The notes beneath the pieces are model-generated. The model had not been told where the DNA came from, ran no database searches, and saw nothing but the letters and a program-made list of their open reading frames with translations. Shown piece by piece: positions 16,161 through 24,860 of a DNA stretch of 64,000 nt. Both the position numbers and the translations under genes were made by a program. Within the stretch, counting starts at the first letter, position 1, and each line of letters begins with the position of its first letter. Source of the stretch: Candidatus Eremiobacterota bacterium (GTDB taxonomy: Bacteria > Vulcanimicrobiota > Vulcanimicrobiia > Vulcanimicrobiales > Vulcanimicrobiaceae); contig JAFAKB010000071.1 in NCBI GenBank assembly GCA_019235885.1, forward strand, positions 1-64,000, written 5' to 3'.

Positions 16161-19100
16161 CTACTCGTCCGAGTCGTGCTTCTCGGGCTCGCGTTTCTCT
16201 CCAAAGAGCAGGCGCTTCGCGAAGTGTTCGGCCTTCTCCAACGGAGACTCGTGCTCGCCGTGTTCGTGCCCCGATTTCTCCGCGCACTCCTCGCGCTCCG
16301 AGGGGACCTCGCGGCACAGTTCGCCCGCGCGGCGCAGGACGATCGAGACGGGACAGTCCGGCGTTTCCTCGTCGACGAACACGCTGACGGCGATGCGCTC
16401 GCACCACGCGCGGTTCGCGAGCGCTTCGATCTCGCGCTCGCGACCGCGGAACCAGTGCTCGTGTCCGCTTTCCGTCTCGAGCAGAAACCCTTCGAAGTCG
16501 CCGAAGCGGTCGTAGAAGAGCGCGGCGACCTTGCCGCAGTACTCGCGATAGCACCGGAACGGGTGGCCGTGCGGTTCGGGAACGTGGCCGGGGACGTCGC
16601 CTTCCGGCGAGGGCGGTATCGCGTTCGGGTTGCCGCCGAAGCTGCCGACGCGCCCGGCGACGACGTCAAGGTACCGCAGCAGGACGGGCCGCCAGCGGTT
16701 CGCCGGCGGCATCACCTCGAGCCGCCACTTCAGCCACGCCAGCAGACGTTCTTCCGGATAGAGCAGCTGCTCTTTGGTGCCGATCTTGATCGTGATCTGG
16801 AACGCCGCGAGCGTTCGGCGCCATTCGTACTGCGGCGTTTTCTGGATCGGGGCCGCTTGGAGCTGCGGTCCGCTCGTCACCGGCGGCGGCGCGGTTGCGA
16901 AGCCGGCCGCATCGGTGATCTGGCGAACGACGATGTCGTACGTGTCGCCCCGCCGCACGCCGGCCGGCACGTTCACCGACAGCAGCCCGGCGTAGCGGCC
17001 CTCGCCCTTCGGGATCGGGACGAACGTCGTTCCTTCCGCCGGACACGCGATCGTGTGCGCGTCGACCACGGTGAGGCGGTGCGACGTGTACATCGCGCGC
17101 GCCAGCGTGAGGACGTCGGCGGCGTTCACCTCGGGCAGATACAGCGTCGCCGTGCTGCCGGCAGGCGTGCGGCCCCAGGTGATCATGAGCTCGTCCGGCT
17201 CGTGTGCCGCGCCGGACGCGCGCACCTCGAACGGGTGCGACATGACGCGCGAGGGCGCGGTGCCGGGGTTCGGACCGTCGATCCAGCCGATGTTGCGCTG
17301 GGCCAGCTTGTCGGAGGTCGCCGACGTCGCACCGGGCGGGACCGGCGTGTCGTCGAAACGGATCTCCGCGATCAGGCACTGGTGCGGCGCCACGGTGATC
17401 GCACCGCTGATCGACTGCGTCCCCGGCCACGGGCCGTCCCACTTCGTGGGGTCGGCCGGCGGCGTCGGGATCAGGAACGTCTGGCCCGGCTGGTTCACGT
17501 CGAGCCAGCAGCCGTAGTAGGTGTCGACCTCGACGCCGGGAACCGTCGTGATCGGTTGCGCGTTCGTGTCGTCGTGCTGCTTGTGCATGTCCGCCGGCGT
17601 GACCAAGTTGATGCGGTCGGCCGCGAAGCACGGAATCGTGACGTACTCCGGGTTGCCGTGCTGGTCGTTCTGCACGCCGAGCAGCGGGATCTTGTGGTTC
17701 GGAGTGACGCCGTCGGTTCCCCAGCGGTACGTCGTGTTCTCGTTGAAGTCGGAGTTCGTGCTCTGCGCTTGGAAGAGCCGGAAGAAGACGCGCACCGGAC
17801 CGACCATGGTCGCCGTGTTGCCGAGTATCCGAACCCGCGCCAGGGCGAAGTTGAAGGTCAGGTCGCCGTTCTTGTCCTTCGGCAGGAACTCGAGCGCAGA
17901 GACACCCTCCTCAGCCTGGCTCAGCGACTCGAACATGTCGCCGTTCATGATCGTGCCCGGCGTGTTGAGGTTGTGGATGACCGCTTGGATGTACGCGACC
18001 GCGCCGGAAGCGTCCGCCGGGTTGGGGACGCTGAACCACTGGTGCGTCTGGTTCGGCGTGACCTTGAAGACGCGCATGTCGTAGCTGAGCCAGAACGGGA
18101 ACGTGGTCGGGTCGGCCGGGTTGACGTCGGTGAGGTACGGGTCTTCGCCTTTCGCGAGCTCGATCAGCGCGGTCGACCTCACGGTGACCAGGCCGACGGT
18201 CAGCGACGCGTGCAGCGTCAGGACGGCGACTTGGTGCTGGTTCAGCGCGGCGAACGCCGCGGTGTTGGGGAACGAGATCGTGTACGGGTACATGTAGCGC
18301 TGCAGCGGCAATTGCAGCGTTGGGTCTTCGGCGAGAATCGGCTCGGGGCCGAACGTGTTCACCGTCGGTAAATTGTTGCCGATCGTCATGATCTGCATCG
18401 TGCTGAGCGTGGGGTTCAGGGCCGCGTCGATCGTGGCGGTGATCACCGGCGCCGGGTTCGGGGGCGAGCTCAAATCGTTGGTGACGGCGAACCCGAGCGC
18501 TTTGTTCGGGAACCCGTCGACGGCCAGCCAGAACGCGCTCGGATAGGAGGCCTGCGCGCCGACCTCGTCCTGCCCGAAGGTCGACTTGTCGACGATCAGC
18601 TCGCAGGCGGGGACGGCGACCGGGGCGCCCCAAATCTGCTCGTCGCCGCCCAGGTGGCGGTCGGTCCAGCACGCGAACATCGTCCCGGCGGCGGAGCTCA
18701 TCCCGATGTAGTCGCCGAACTGGTCCTGATAGATGTCGCTGGCGCTGTTGGTCTCGTCGGTCTCGCCTTCGGTGATCTTCATCGCGCCGGACCAGCTCGC
18801 GCCGTTGTCGAGCGACGTCTGCAGCCAGATGTCGGCCTTGAGGCGGCCTGGATCGCCGATGGTGTCGTAGTAGACGACTGCGACGGCGCCGGTCGCATCG
18901 TCGACGACGAGGCGCGGGAAGAACTGATCGTTCAGCGAGTTTTGATCGTTGATCTTCACCGCCGGATCCCAGTTCGTGCCGCCGTTCGTCGAGCGTGCGA
19001 ACCAGATGCGCGTCTTGCAGGTCGAGGCGACGTTCGAGCCGGGCGCGTCGGCGGCGGTGCTGCATCCGCCGCCGCCGGCGAGGTTGGTCCACACTACGTA

Positions 19101-19859
19101 GACCAGATCGAGCCCGGCAGCCGACGACGTCCCCGCCGAGACGTAGATGGCGGCTTGGCGCAGATCTTGCGCCGGGATCGGGACCTTGTAGCCCACGAAC
19201 AAATCGGCGACCTTCGCCGGGGTGCCGAACGAGTTGCCGCCGTCGGTCGACTTGGCGAAGTAGATCTTGAGGCTGCCGTCGTCGGGCCAGATCGCGAACA
19301 CGTGGCCTTGCGCGTTGGTGGTGAGCGTCGCGCCGGTGCTGGCCCCGGTCGTCTCGCCGGCGCTGACTTGCTTGGGAGCGCTCCAGGTACCGCCGGGACC
19401 TTGTCGTGACACGACGTAGGCCGGGAGACCGTCGTGCCAGATCATGTACATGTTGTCGTGGTGCGGCGAGCTCGGGTTGTGGTCGACCCACAGCGTCTGC
19501 CGGTCGTTGGCCGTCTGCGTTCCCGACGGCGTCGACTCGATCGCCCAGGTCGCGCCGCCGTCCGGCGAGCTGTAGACGCGCGTCTTCCAGTCCGGCATCC
19601 CCAACCCGATCGTGGTCGACCACGCCGTACCGTCCGAGGTCCAGTTGATGGCCGGATCGGTCTGGTTCAGGTCAGCCGGGTCGAGCGGAAGGAGCGTCTG
19701 CTGCCACGTCGCGCCGCCGTCGCCCGACCAGAACTGGGCCTGGTTCAGCGTCGCGTTCGACGCGCAGATGATCTGGTTCGGGTTCGACGGGTTGATGCTG
19801 ATGTCGGACTCGCTGCAAAATCCGCTCGTCGCCCCAGAAATGTTGACGTTCGTTCCCAT
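16161..19859 (-). CDS. Giant Asp-box (sialidase-fold) propeller protein of unknown function
   Basis: 1232 aa. Residues 1-420 carry at least five Asp-box repeats (SGDGGATW, SSPDGGATW, STDGGNSF, STNGGTNW, SLDNGASW), the mark of a sialidase-type beta-propeller. I do not see the arginine triad of true sialidases, so catalysis is not claimed. Residues 430-1040 are beta-rich with no family I can name. The last 190 residues contain a cysteine-containing segment and end in a highly charged, His/Glu-rich tail. Unusually for this fold there is no signal peptide; the protein starts MGTNVNISGATSG. It is the last gene of a four-gene operon, eight bases after the 117-aa gene. Confidence 0.75.
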   Translation of the reverse strand: MGTNVNISGATSGFCSESDISINPSNPNQIICASNATLNQAQFWSGDGGATWQQTLLPLDPADLNQTDPAINWTSDGTAWSTTIGLGMPDWKTRVYSSPDGGATWAIESTPSGTQTANDRQTLWVDHNPSSPHHDNMYMIWHDGLPAYVVSRQGPGGTWSAPKQVSAGETTGASTGATLTTNAQGHVFAIWPDDGSLKIYFAKSTDGGNSFGTPAKVADLFVGYKVPIPAQDLRQAAIYVSAGTSSAAGLDLVYVVWTNLAGGGGCSTAADAPGSNVASTCKTRIWFARSTNGGTNWDPAVKINDQNSLNDQFFPRLVVDDATGAVAVVYYDTIGDPGRLKADIWLQTSLDNGASWSGAMKITEGETDETNSASDIYQDQFGDYIGMSSAAGTMFACWTDRHLGGDEQIWGAPVAVPACELIVDKSTFGQDEVGAQASYPSAFWLAVDGFPNKALGFAVTNDLSSPPNPAPVITATIDAALNPTLSTMQIMTIGNNLPTVNTFGPEPILAEDPTLQLPLQRYMYPYTISFPNTAAFAALNQHQVAVLTLHASLTVGLVTVRSTALIELAKGEDPYLTDVNPADPTTFPFWLSYDMRVFKVTPNQTHQWFSVPNPADASGAVAYIQAVIHNLNTPGTIMNGDMFESLSQAEEGVSALEFLPKDKNGDLTFNFALARVRILGNTATMVGPVRVFFRLFQAQSTNSDFNENTTYRWGTDGVTPNHKIPLLGVQNDQHGNPEYVTIPCFAADRINLVTPADMHKQHDDTNAQPITTVPGVEVDTYYGCWLDVNQPGQTFLIPTPPADPTKWDGPWPGTQSISGAITVAPHQCLIAEIRFDDTPVPPGATSATSDKLAQRNIGWIDGPNPGTAPSRVMSHPFEVRASGAAHEPDELMITWGRTPAGSTATLYLPEVNAADVLTLARAMYTSHRLTVVDAHTIACPAEGTTFVPIPKGEGRYAGLLSVNVPAGVRRGDTYDIVVRQITDAAGFATAPPPVTSGPQLQAAPIQKTPQYEWRRTLAAFQITIKIGTKEQLLYPEERLLAWLKWRLEVMPPANRWRPVLLRYLDVVAGRVGSFGGNPNAIPPSPEGDVPGHVPEPHGHPFRCYREYCGKVAALFYDRFGDFEGFLLETESGHEHWFRGREREIEALANRAWCERIAVSVFVDEETPDCPVSIVLRRAGELCREVPSEREECAEKSGHEHGEHESPLEKAEHFAKRLLFGEKREPEKHDSDE

Positions 19860-19866
19860 TACCGGC

Positions 19867-20220
19867 CTACGGCTTTCCCGGTGTACCGGGAGCGGCTGGT
19901 TTCGGCGGCACCTGCTCGACGCGTTTCAGATCCTGGTGCGCGACCATCCACTCGTAGAGATCGAGCAGCGCCATCGGGTAGCCGAGGCTCGCGGAGTGCT
20001 CGGGAAAGGTGTTCTCGGGATGATTCTTGCGCCAGTAGACGCGCAGCCAGAGCGGGATTCGAAGCTGGTCGTTCGCCTCGCGCGGCCACAGCATCGAGAA
20101 ATCTTGGTTGTCCTTGACGAGTTGCTCGAGCGCGCTGCCGTGGACGACGCGCGACTCGACGAGCTGTTGCTCGAGCGACGGCCACGCGGGAGTCCCGCCG
20201 CTGATCTCCGACTGACTCAT
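19867..20220 (-). CDS. Conserved-looking 117-aa protein of unknown function
   Basis: Starts at ATG 20220 behind a GGGAG ribosome site. It has no signal peptide or membrane segment. Tryptophan- and aromatic-rich blocks (WLRVYWRKNHPE, YPMALLDLYEWMVAHQDL) suggest a small folded helical domain, and the C-terminus is a Pro-rich tail (VPPKPAAPGTPGKP). It lies immediately before the giant propeller gene and probably acts with it, for example as a chaperone or adaptor; this is inference from position. Confidence 0.65.
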   Translation of the reverse strand: MSQSEISGGTPAWPSLEQQLVESRVVHGSALEQLVKDNQDFSMLWPREANDQLRIPLWLRVYWRKNHPENTFPEHSASLGYPMALLDLYEWMVAHQDLKRVEQVPPKPAAPGTPGKP

Positions 20221-20270
20221 TCGAAGTCTCCCTTCCCGCTCGGGTGCGAGGTAGCGGAGCGAGACGCGCG

Positions 20271-20405
20271 TCAGCGCGTCGTTCGGTCGTCGCTCTTGGA
20301 GCCGCGCACGACGTGGAGCGCAGCGGCTTTGAGCGCGCTCCAGAGCTCGACCGTGACGACGATGACAGGAAGCAGCAGCCACGGATGTTGCTCGAAGACG
20401 CCCAT
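20271..20405 (-). CDS. Small membrane peptide, 44 aa
   Basis: One transmembrane helix (residues about 8-33, PWLLLPVIVVTVELW and following) with a basic, charged C-terminus ending RSDD-like, so N-out/C-in insertion is plausible. Its ATG shares a base with the stop of a 17-codon leader frame, and GAGG lies six bases upstream. The stop lies 50 bp before the 117-aa gene on the same strand. No homologue comes to mind; the coding call rests on hydrophobic pattern, ribosome site and coupling. Confidence 0.5.
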   Translation of the reverse strand: MGVFEQHPWLLLPVIVVTVELWSALKAAALHVVRGSKSDDRTTR

Positions 20406-20458
20406 CAGCGGCCTCGCAGCCTGGGCCGTCGAGGAGACGGTCCGGTACGATCGGACAT
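20405..20458 (-). CDS. 17-codon leader peptide ahead of the membrane peptide
   Basis: ATG 20458 follows a good ribosome site (GAGGAG, spacing about 8). The encoded peptide is very basic (MSDRTGPSPRRPRLRGR) with two RR pairs and prolines, which could pause ribosomes. Its TGA overlaps the ATG of the 44-aa peptide as TGATG. It may be a coupling or attenuation leader rather than a stable product. Confidence 0.4.
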   Translation of the reverse strand: MSDRTGPSPRRPRLRGR

Positions 20459-20621
20459 CGCCACACTCCTCACGCGAATTGGCGAGTTAATGAGGGGCAG
20501 CCTTGGTTTGGTAAGCGACGTTCAGACCCCTGCCTGGCTCGTCGGCTCCCGTCGCGTGGGGGGTGCCTGGGCTGACGGCTTCGGAGCGGGGTCCCGAGGC
20601 CGCGTGCCGGAAGCCCGCCCC

Positions 20622-21599
20622 GTGTCGATCGTGACGCCCGGACCACTCGGTCTGACGCTGGCGGAGACCGATGCTGCCGCGCTGCTGATTCGTGACGCCG
20701 TGCCGCCGACGCCGGCGTATCGCTGGCCGCTGCTGTGCGAGCGGCTCGGCGTCGACTTGACGCTGAAGCACGAGAACCATACGCCGCTCGGCGCGTTCAA
20801 AGTGCGCGGCGGGTTGACGTACGTCGCTGCGCTGCGCAAGCGCGCTCCGCACGTGACGCACCTGGTGTGCGCGACGCGCGGGAACCACGGTCAGAGCGTT
20901 GCGTTCGCGGCGTCGCGGGCCGGCTTGCGCGCCACGATCGTCGCGCCGGCCGGCAACTCGGCGGAGAAGAACGCGGCGATGCGCGCCCTCGGCGCTGAGC
21001 TCGTCGAGCACGGACGCGACTTCGACGAGGCGAAGGCGCATGCCGCACGTCTGCTCGCAACGGACGCGAGCGCCGAGTTCGTCCCGTCGTATCACCCGGA
21101 TCTCGTGGTCGGCGTCGCGACGTACGCGCGCGAGCTGTTTGCCGCCGGAGAGTTCGACGTCGTCTACGTCCCGGTCGGCCTGGGCTCCGGCATCTCCGGC
21201 GTCATCGCGGTTCGCGACCTGCTCGGACTTCAAACGGAGATCGTCGGCGTCGTTTCCGAACGCTTCCCCGCGTACGCCCGCTCGTTTGCGCGCAGCGAAC
21301 CGATCGAAACGGAATCAGCCGAGACGATCGCCGACGGAATCGCGGTTCGCGTCCCCGATCCCGTCGCGCTGGCGGTGATCCGGGCCGGCGCAGCGCGCAT
21401 CGTAACCGTTTCGGAAGACGCGATACGGCAGGCGATGCGCTGGATATTCACCGACACGCACAACGTCGCGGAAGGAGCAGGCGCCGCGGCCGTTGCGGCG
21501 ATTGCTTCCGAGCGCGAGCGACTGCACGGCAAGCGGGTGGCTGCAATTCTCTCGGGCGGCAACGTCGACGCGGAAGTATTCGCCGCGGTTCTCGCGTAG
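20622..21599 (+). CDS. Threonine dehydratase-like PLP enzyme
   Basis: 325-aa fold-type II PLP enzyme, the group that deaminates threonine or serine. The PLP-lysine motif is LGAFKVRGG, the phosphate-binding loop is VGLGSGISG, and TRGNHGQSVAFAA matches the substrate-asparagine loop. No C-terminal ACT regulatory domain is present, so it resembles the catabolic, single-domain form. GTG 20622 is preferred; the frame is open another 130 bp upstream, but that part is low in recognisable residues. Divergent from the propeller operon. Confidence 0.85.
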   Translation: MSIVTPGPLGLTLAETDAAALLIRDAVPPTPAYRWPLLCERLGVDLTLKHENHTPLGAFKVRGGLTYVAALRKRAPHVTHLVCATRGNHGQSVAFAASRAGLRATIVAPAGNSAEKNAAMRALGAELVEHGRDFDEAKAHAARLLATDASAEFVPSYHPDLVVGVATYARELFAAGEFDVVYVPVGLGSGISGVIAVRDLLGLQTEIVGVVSERFPAYARSFARSEPIETESAETIADGIAVRVPDPVALAVIRAGAARIVTVSEDAIRQAMRWIFTDTHNVAEGAGAAAVAAIASERERLHGKRVAAILSGGNVDAEVFAAVLA

Positions 21600-21608
21600 G
21601 AAGGCCGG

Positions 21609-22865
21609 ATGATTCCGCGGCAGGTCGCCATTCTCTCGTTCGAGGGGCCGGACCGGTACGCGTCGATCGGCGGGCTCGCGACGCGCGTGACGCAGCTCGC
21701 GCGCGCGCTCGGCGCGGCGGGCCACGACGTGCAGCTGTTCTTCGCCGGCGATCCGCACGCGCCGGCGGTCGAGCCGAGCGATCCGGGCGTCACGCTGCGG
21801 CGCTGGTCGCAGTGGATCTCCGCGCAGCACCCGCGCAACGCGTACGACGGCGAGCCCGGCAAAGTCCACGACTGGGAAACCTCGCTTCCGCCGTGGATCG
21901 TCGACGAGATGGTCGCACCGGCCCAGGCGCGCGGCGAGCGCGTGCTCGTCATCTGCGAGGAGTGGCAGACGGCGAACGTCGCGATCGCGATCGACCGGCT
22001 CGCGCGCGAGCGCGGCGTGCGCGCGGCGCTGACCCTGATGTGGAACGCGAACAACACCTACGGGTTCGAGAAGACCCACTGGCCGACGCTCACGCGCGCG
22101 GCGGCGATCACCGCCGTCAGCAAGTACATGAAGTTCGAGCTCTCGCGCTGGAACGTGGCGGCGCTCGTCATCCCGAACGGAATCGATCCGGCGCTGCTCG
22201 ACGGCGCCGATCCGGAGCAGACGAAGGCGCTGCGCGCCGCGTTCGGCGAGCAGCCGACGTGCGTCAAAGTCGGCCGCTTCGACCCGGACAAGAACTGGCT
22301 GCAGGCGATCGACGCGCTCGCCGACGTGCGGGCGGCGGGGATCGATGCGCGCTTGATCGTGCGCGGCGGAAAGGAGCCGTACGGCAACGTCGTCTTCGGT
22401 CGCGCGCGCGAGCGCGGGCTCGCCGTCTGCCGGCTCGACTACGAAGGCTCGGACTGGCGCGAGCTCGCCCAGCGTCTCGCTGTCGTCGACACGCCGGTCG
22501 TGCACCTGCGCGCGTTCCTCGACGAAGCGACGCTCTACGCGCTCTACGCGGCCGCCGACGCGGTGCTCGCCAACAGCGGCAAGGAGCCGTTCGGCTTGGT
22601 CGGGCTCGAGGTCATGGCCGCCGGCGGGATCGCCGTCTGCGGCGCGACCGGCGAAGAGTACGCGGAGCCGTTCGTCAACGCAATCGTGTGCGACACCGCC
22701 GACGGCCGCGAGCTGGCGACGTATCTGCAAGCGCTCTTCTCCGACCCGCACCTCGCCGAAGAATTGCGCGCGCACGGCGCAGAGACGGCGGCCCGCTACA
22801 CCTGGGAGCACGTCCTGGAGTCGCTGGGCCGCAAGATCGCGTACCTCGAAGCCGTCGCGCGATGA
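21609..22865 (+). CDS. GT4-family glycosyltransferase
   Basis: 418-aa GT-B enzyme. The N-terminal acceptor domain has the glycine loop IGGLATRVTQLARALGAAGH. The C-terminal nucleotide-sugar domain has KVGRFDPDKNW and the E-x7-E motif GKEPFGLVGLEVMAAGG near residue 325, as in glycogen/starch-synthase-like GT4 enzymes. Starts nine bases after the dehydratase stop. Sugar and acceptor cannot be read. The WNANNTYGF stretch after the first domain is seen in some bacterial glycogen synthase-like homologues. Confidence 0.85.
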   Translation: MIPRQVAILSFEGPDRYASIGGLATRVTQLARALGAAGHDVQLFFAGDPHAPAVEPSDPGVTLRRWSQWISAQHPRNAYDGEPGKVHDWETSLPPWIVDEMVAPAQARGERVLVICEEWQTANVAIAIDRLARERGVRAALTLMWNANNTYGFEKTHWPTLTRAAAITAVSKYMKFELSRWNVAALVIPNGIDPALLDGADPEQTKALRAAFGEQPTCVKVGRFDPDKNWLQAIDALADVRAAGIDARLIVRGGKEPYGNVVFGRARERGLAVCRLDYEGSDWRELAQRLAVVDTPVVHLRAFLDEATLYALYAAADAVLANSGKEPFGLVGLEVMAAGGIAVCGATGEEYAEPFVNAIVCDTADGRELATYLQALFSDPHLAEELRAHGAETAARYTWEHVLESLGRKIAYLEAVAR

Positions 22866-22897
22866 GCGTACCGGCCGCCGCGGCAGCGAGCTGATCG

Positions 22898-23662
22898 ATG
22901 GACGTTCCGCGCGCGGACGGTCCGGTCGTGCTCGTCACCGGCGGCAGCCGCGGGATCGGCGCCGCGGTCGTGCGCGGCGCGGCCGCGGCCGGCTACGACG
23001 TCGCGCTCACGTTCGCCGAAGACCGCGCCGCCGCGGAGAGCGTCGCCGCCGGGATCGACGGCTCGGTACGGCGCTCGGTGCTGGTCCGCGCCGACGTCGC
23101 CCGCGAGGACGACGTGCTGGCCGCGTTCGCCGCGGTCGACGACGCGTTCGGGCGGCTCGACGCGCTGGTGGTGAACGCCGGGATCACCGGCCGCTTCACC
23201 CGCGTCGACGAGCTCGACGCCGCGACGCTCGAGCGCGTGCTCGCAGTCAACGTGCTGGGCGCGTTCCTGTGCGCGCGTGAGGCGGTGCGGCGGATGTCGA
23301 CCGCGCGCGGCGGCTCGGGCGGCGCGATCGTCATCGTCTCCTCGCGCGCCGCCGGGCTGGGCTCGCCGAACGAGTACGTCCACTACGCCGCCTCCAAGGG
23401 CGCGGTCGACGCGCTCACCCGCGGGCTGGCGAAGGAGGTCGCGCGCGAGGGGATTCGGGTCAACGCGGTCGCGCCCGGCTTGATCGACACCGAGATCCAC
23501 GCCCGCGGCGGGCGGCCCGAGCGGGTCGCGCAGATCGCGCCAACGGTCCCGCTGGGCCGCATCGGGACGCCGGACGAAGTGGCCGGCGCGGTGCTGTGGC
23601 TCCTCTCGCCCGCGGCGTCCTACGTCACCGGCGCGGTCCTCGACGTCTCGGGCGGGCGTTAA
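22898..23662 (+). CDS. Short-chain dehydrogenase/reductase (FabG-like)
   Basis: 254 aa, classical SDR. The cofactor motif is TGGSRGIG (about residues 13-20), NAG lies near 80, and the catalytic Ser in VIVSSRAAG and YAASKG give the S-Y-K triad. C-terminal DEVAGAVLWLLSPAASYVTG is typical of the FabG/3-oxoacyl reductase group, though substrate specificity of single SDRs is unreliable. Starts about 30 bp after the glycosyltransferase. Confidence 0.88.
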   Translation: MDVPRADGPVVLVTGGSRGIGAAVVRGAAAAGYDVALTFAEDRAAAESVAAGIDGSVRRSVLVRADVAREDDVLAAFAAVDDAFGRLDALVVNAGITGRFTRVDELDAATLERVLAVNVLGAFLCAREAVRRMSTARGGSGGAIVIVSSRAAGLGSPNEYVHYAASKGAVDALTRGLAKEVAREGIRVNAVAPGLIDTEIHARGGRPERVAQIAPTVPLGRIGTPDEVAGAVLWLLSPAASYVTGAVLDVSGGR

Positions 23663-23706
23663 GCAAGCTGCCAGTCCCTCGGGCCGGCAAACGCCCTAGC
23701 GTTTTC

Positions 23707-23735
23707 TTTACACACTAGGACGTTAGACCTAGGTC
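23707..23735 (+). promoter_or_regulatory. Promoter overlapped by a perfect palindrome
   Basis: TTTACA (23707-23712), 17 bp, TAGGTC (23730-23735). The -10 region is covered by GACCTAGGTC (23726-23735), a 10-bp perfect palindrome, and CTAG half-sites lie at both sides of the -35. It sits about 170 bp before the lipoprotein gene and probably controls the three-gene signalling operon. Confidence 0.4.
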
Positions 23736-23759
23736 ACATCTGCGCAGACTGTGATGTGA
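23734..23759 (+). repeat. Inverted repeat TCACATC/GATGTGA
   Basis: A perfect 7-bp inverted repeat with a 12-bp spacer, directly after the palindromic promoter. It can serve as a dimeric regulator site downstream of the transcription start or as an RNA hairpin in the leader. The remaining 150 bp to the gene start show nothing else I can name. Confidence 0.45.
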
Positions 23760-23906
23760 ACGGCTTGCGCCCGCCGTTCGTGAACGCATCGAGGGCGCGC
23801 ACCAACGGTACGTCCGTTCGGCCTTCACAGAGGCCGACGGCGGGCTCGTGGAGAGCTCTCGGTTCGCCGGTTTCGGCGGCCGCCGTTTCCCGTCGGAGTT
23901 TCACGG

Positions 23907-24848
23907 ATGAAAGGTCTCCTCTCGGTCGCGCTCGCCGGCATGTTCGCCCTCACCGCCTGTGGCGGTCCGCACGGCGCGTCGTCGGCGATCCCCGGCTCGG
24001 CGACGACCCAGCAGCACGTTCGCCATCCCCAGCTTACCGGCGGCCAGCCGCTGGACGTCCTCGGCGGCGCGCCGTCGCGTCTGTTCTCTCTGGCGCTGAA
24101 CCTGTTCGACGCGCCGCTCAACGGTTTCGGCGACGTGAAGGTCAACGCCGGCATCCTCGGGGTCGACGCCATCGACGCCTCAGGCGATTCCTGGCAGCTC
24201 ATCGCGAACGCCCAGCCGGCCGTCGTGAACCTGCTCGACCTTCAGGATCACCCGGCGAAGCTCGGAAGCGGAGACCTGCCCGCCGGGACCTATCCCGCGC
24301 TGCAGCTGCTGCTCGATCCGGCCACGACGAACGTGACGATCTTCGGCCGGACGTTCCCGGTGGTCTTCGTCGATCCCAACCATCCGTGGTGGGATCCCAC
24401 CCAGACGGTCGAGGCGATCACCGTCCCGCTCGCCATCGCCGGGAACCCCGGCCAGTCGATCACCGCATCGCTCGACTTCAACGTCTTTCAGTCGGTGAAC
24501 TTCGTGAACGGCGTGATCGAGGTGACGCCGACGGTCGCCGCGGGCATCGGCGACCCGGCGATCACCGGCAAGGTGGTGAACGCCGCCGGCAAGCCGGTCG
24601 CGAACGCGACGATCGTCGCCACCGGCGCCGACGGTGCCGTCGCGAACACCTCGGTGAGCGGCAGCGACGGATCGTTCCACCTGCACGCGCTCAACCCGGG
24701 CGGCTACACGATCAGCGTCGCCAACACGTTCAAGACCAACGCGGGTGCGACGGTAACGGCCTCGGGCGCCGACCCCGGAACGCCACCGACCCGATACGTC
24801 GTCATAGGACCGAACAGTCAGATCGATCTCGGCAAGCTGAACGACTAA
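23907..24848 (+). CDS. DUF4382-type lipoprotein with carboxypeptidase-regulatory-like domain
   Basis: 313-aa lipoprotein. The signal ends in the lipobox ALTAC (Cys 18). Residues 45-210 look like a DUF4382 beta-sandwich (LNLFDAPL...VKVNAGILGVD and LPAGTYPALQLLL). Residues about 215-285 form a CarboxypepD-regulatory-like repeat (ITGKVVNAAGKPVANATIVATG...GSFHLHALNPGGYTISV). Probably anchored at the periplasmic face or the outer membrane, role structural or ligand-binding. It is followed after 12 bp by the regulator gene. Confidence 0.75.
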   Translation: MKGLLSVALAGMFALTACGGPHGASSAIPGSATTQQHVRHPQLTGGQPLDVLGGAPSRLFSLALNLFDAPLNGFGDVKVNAGILGVDAIDASGDSWQLIANAQPAVVNLLDLQDHPAKLGSGDLPAGTYPALQLLLDPATTNVTIFGRTFPVVFVDPNHPWWDPTQTVEAITVPLAIAGNPGQSITASLDFNVFQSVNFVNGVIEVTPTVAAGIGDPAITGKVVNAAGKPVANATIVATGADGAVANTSVSGSDGSFHLHALNPGGYTISVANTFKTNAGATVTASGADPGTPPTRYVVIGPNSQIDLGKLND

Positions 24849-24860
24849 AGGGTGCACACC

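Noticed and set aside
20490-20621. N-terminal extension of the threonine-dehydratase-like gene
   Set aside because: The frame is open, but the residues are Gly/Arg-rich without similarity to the family; kept only as a remark.
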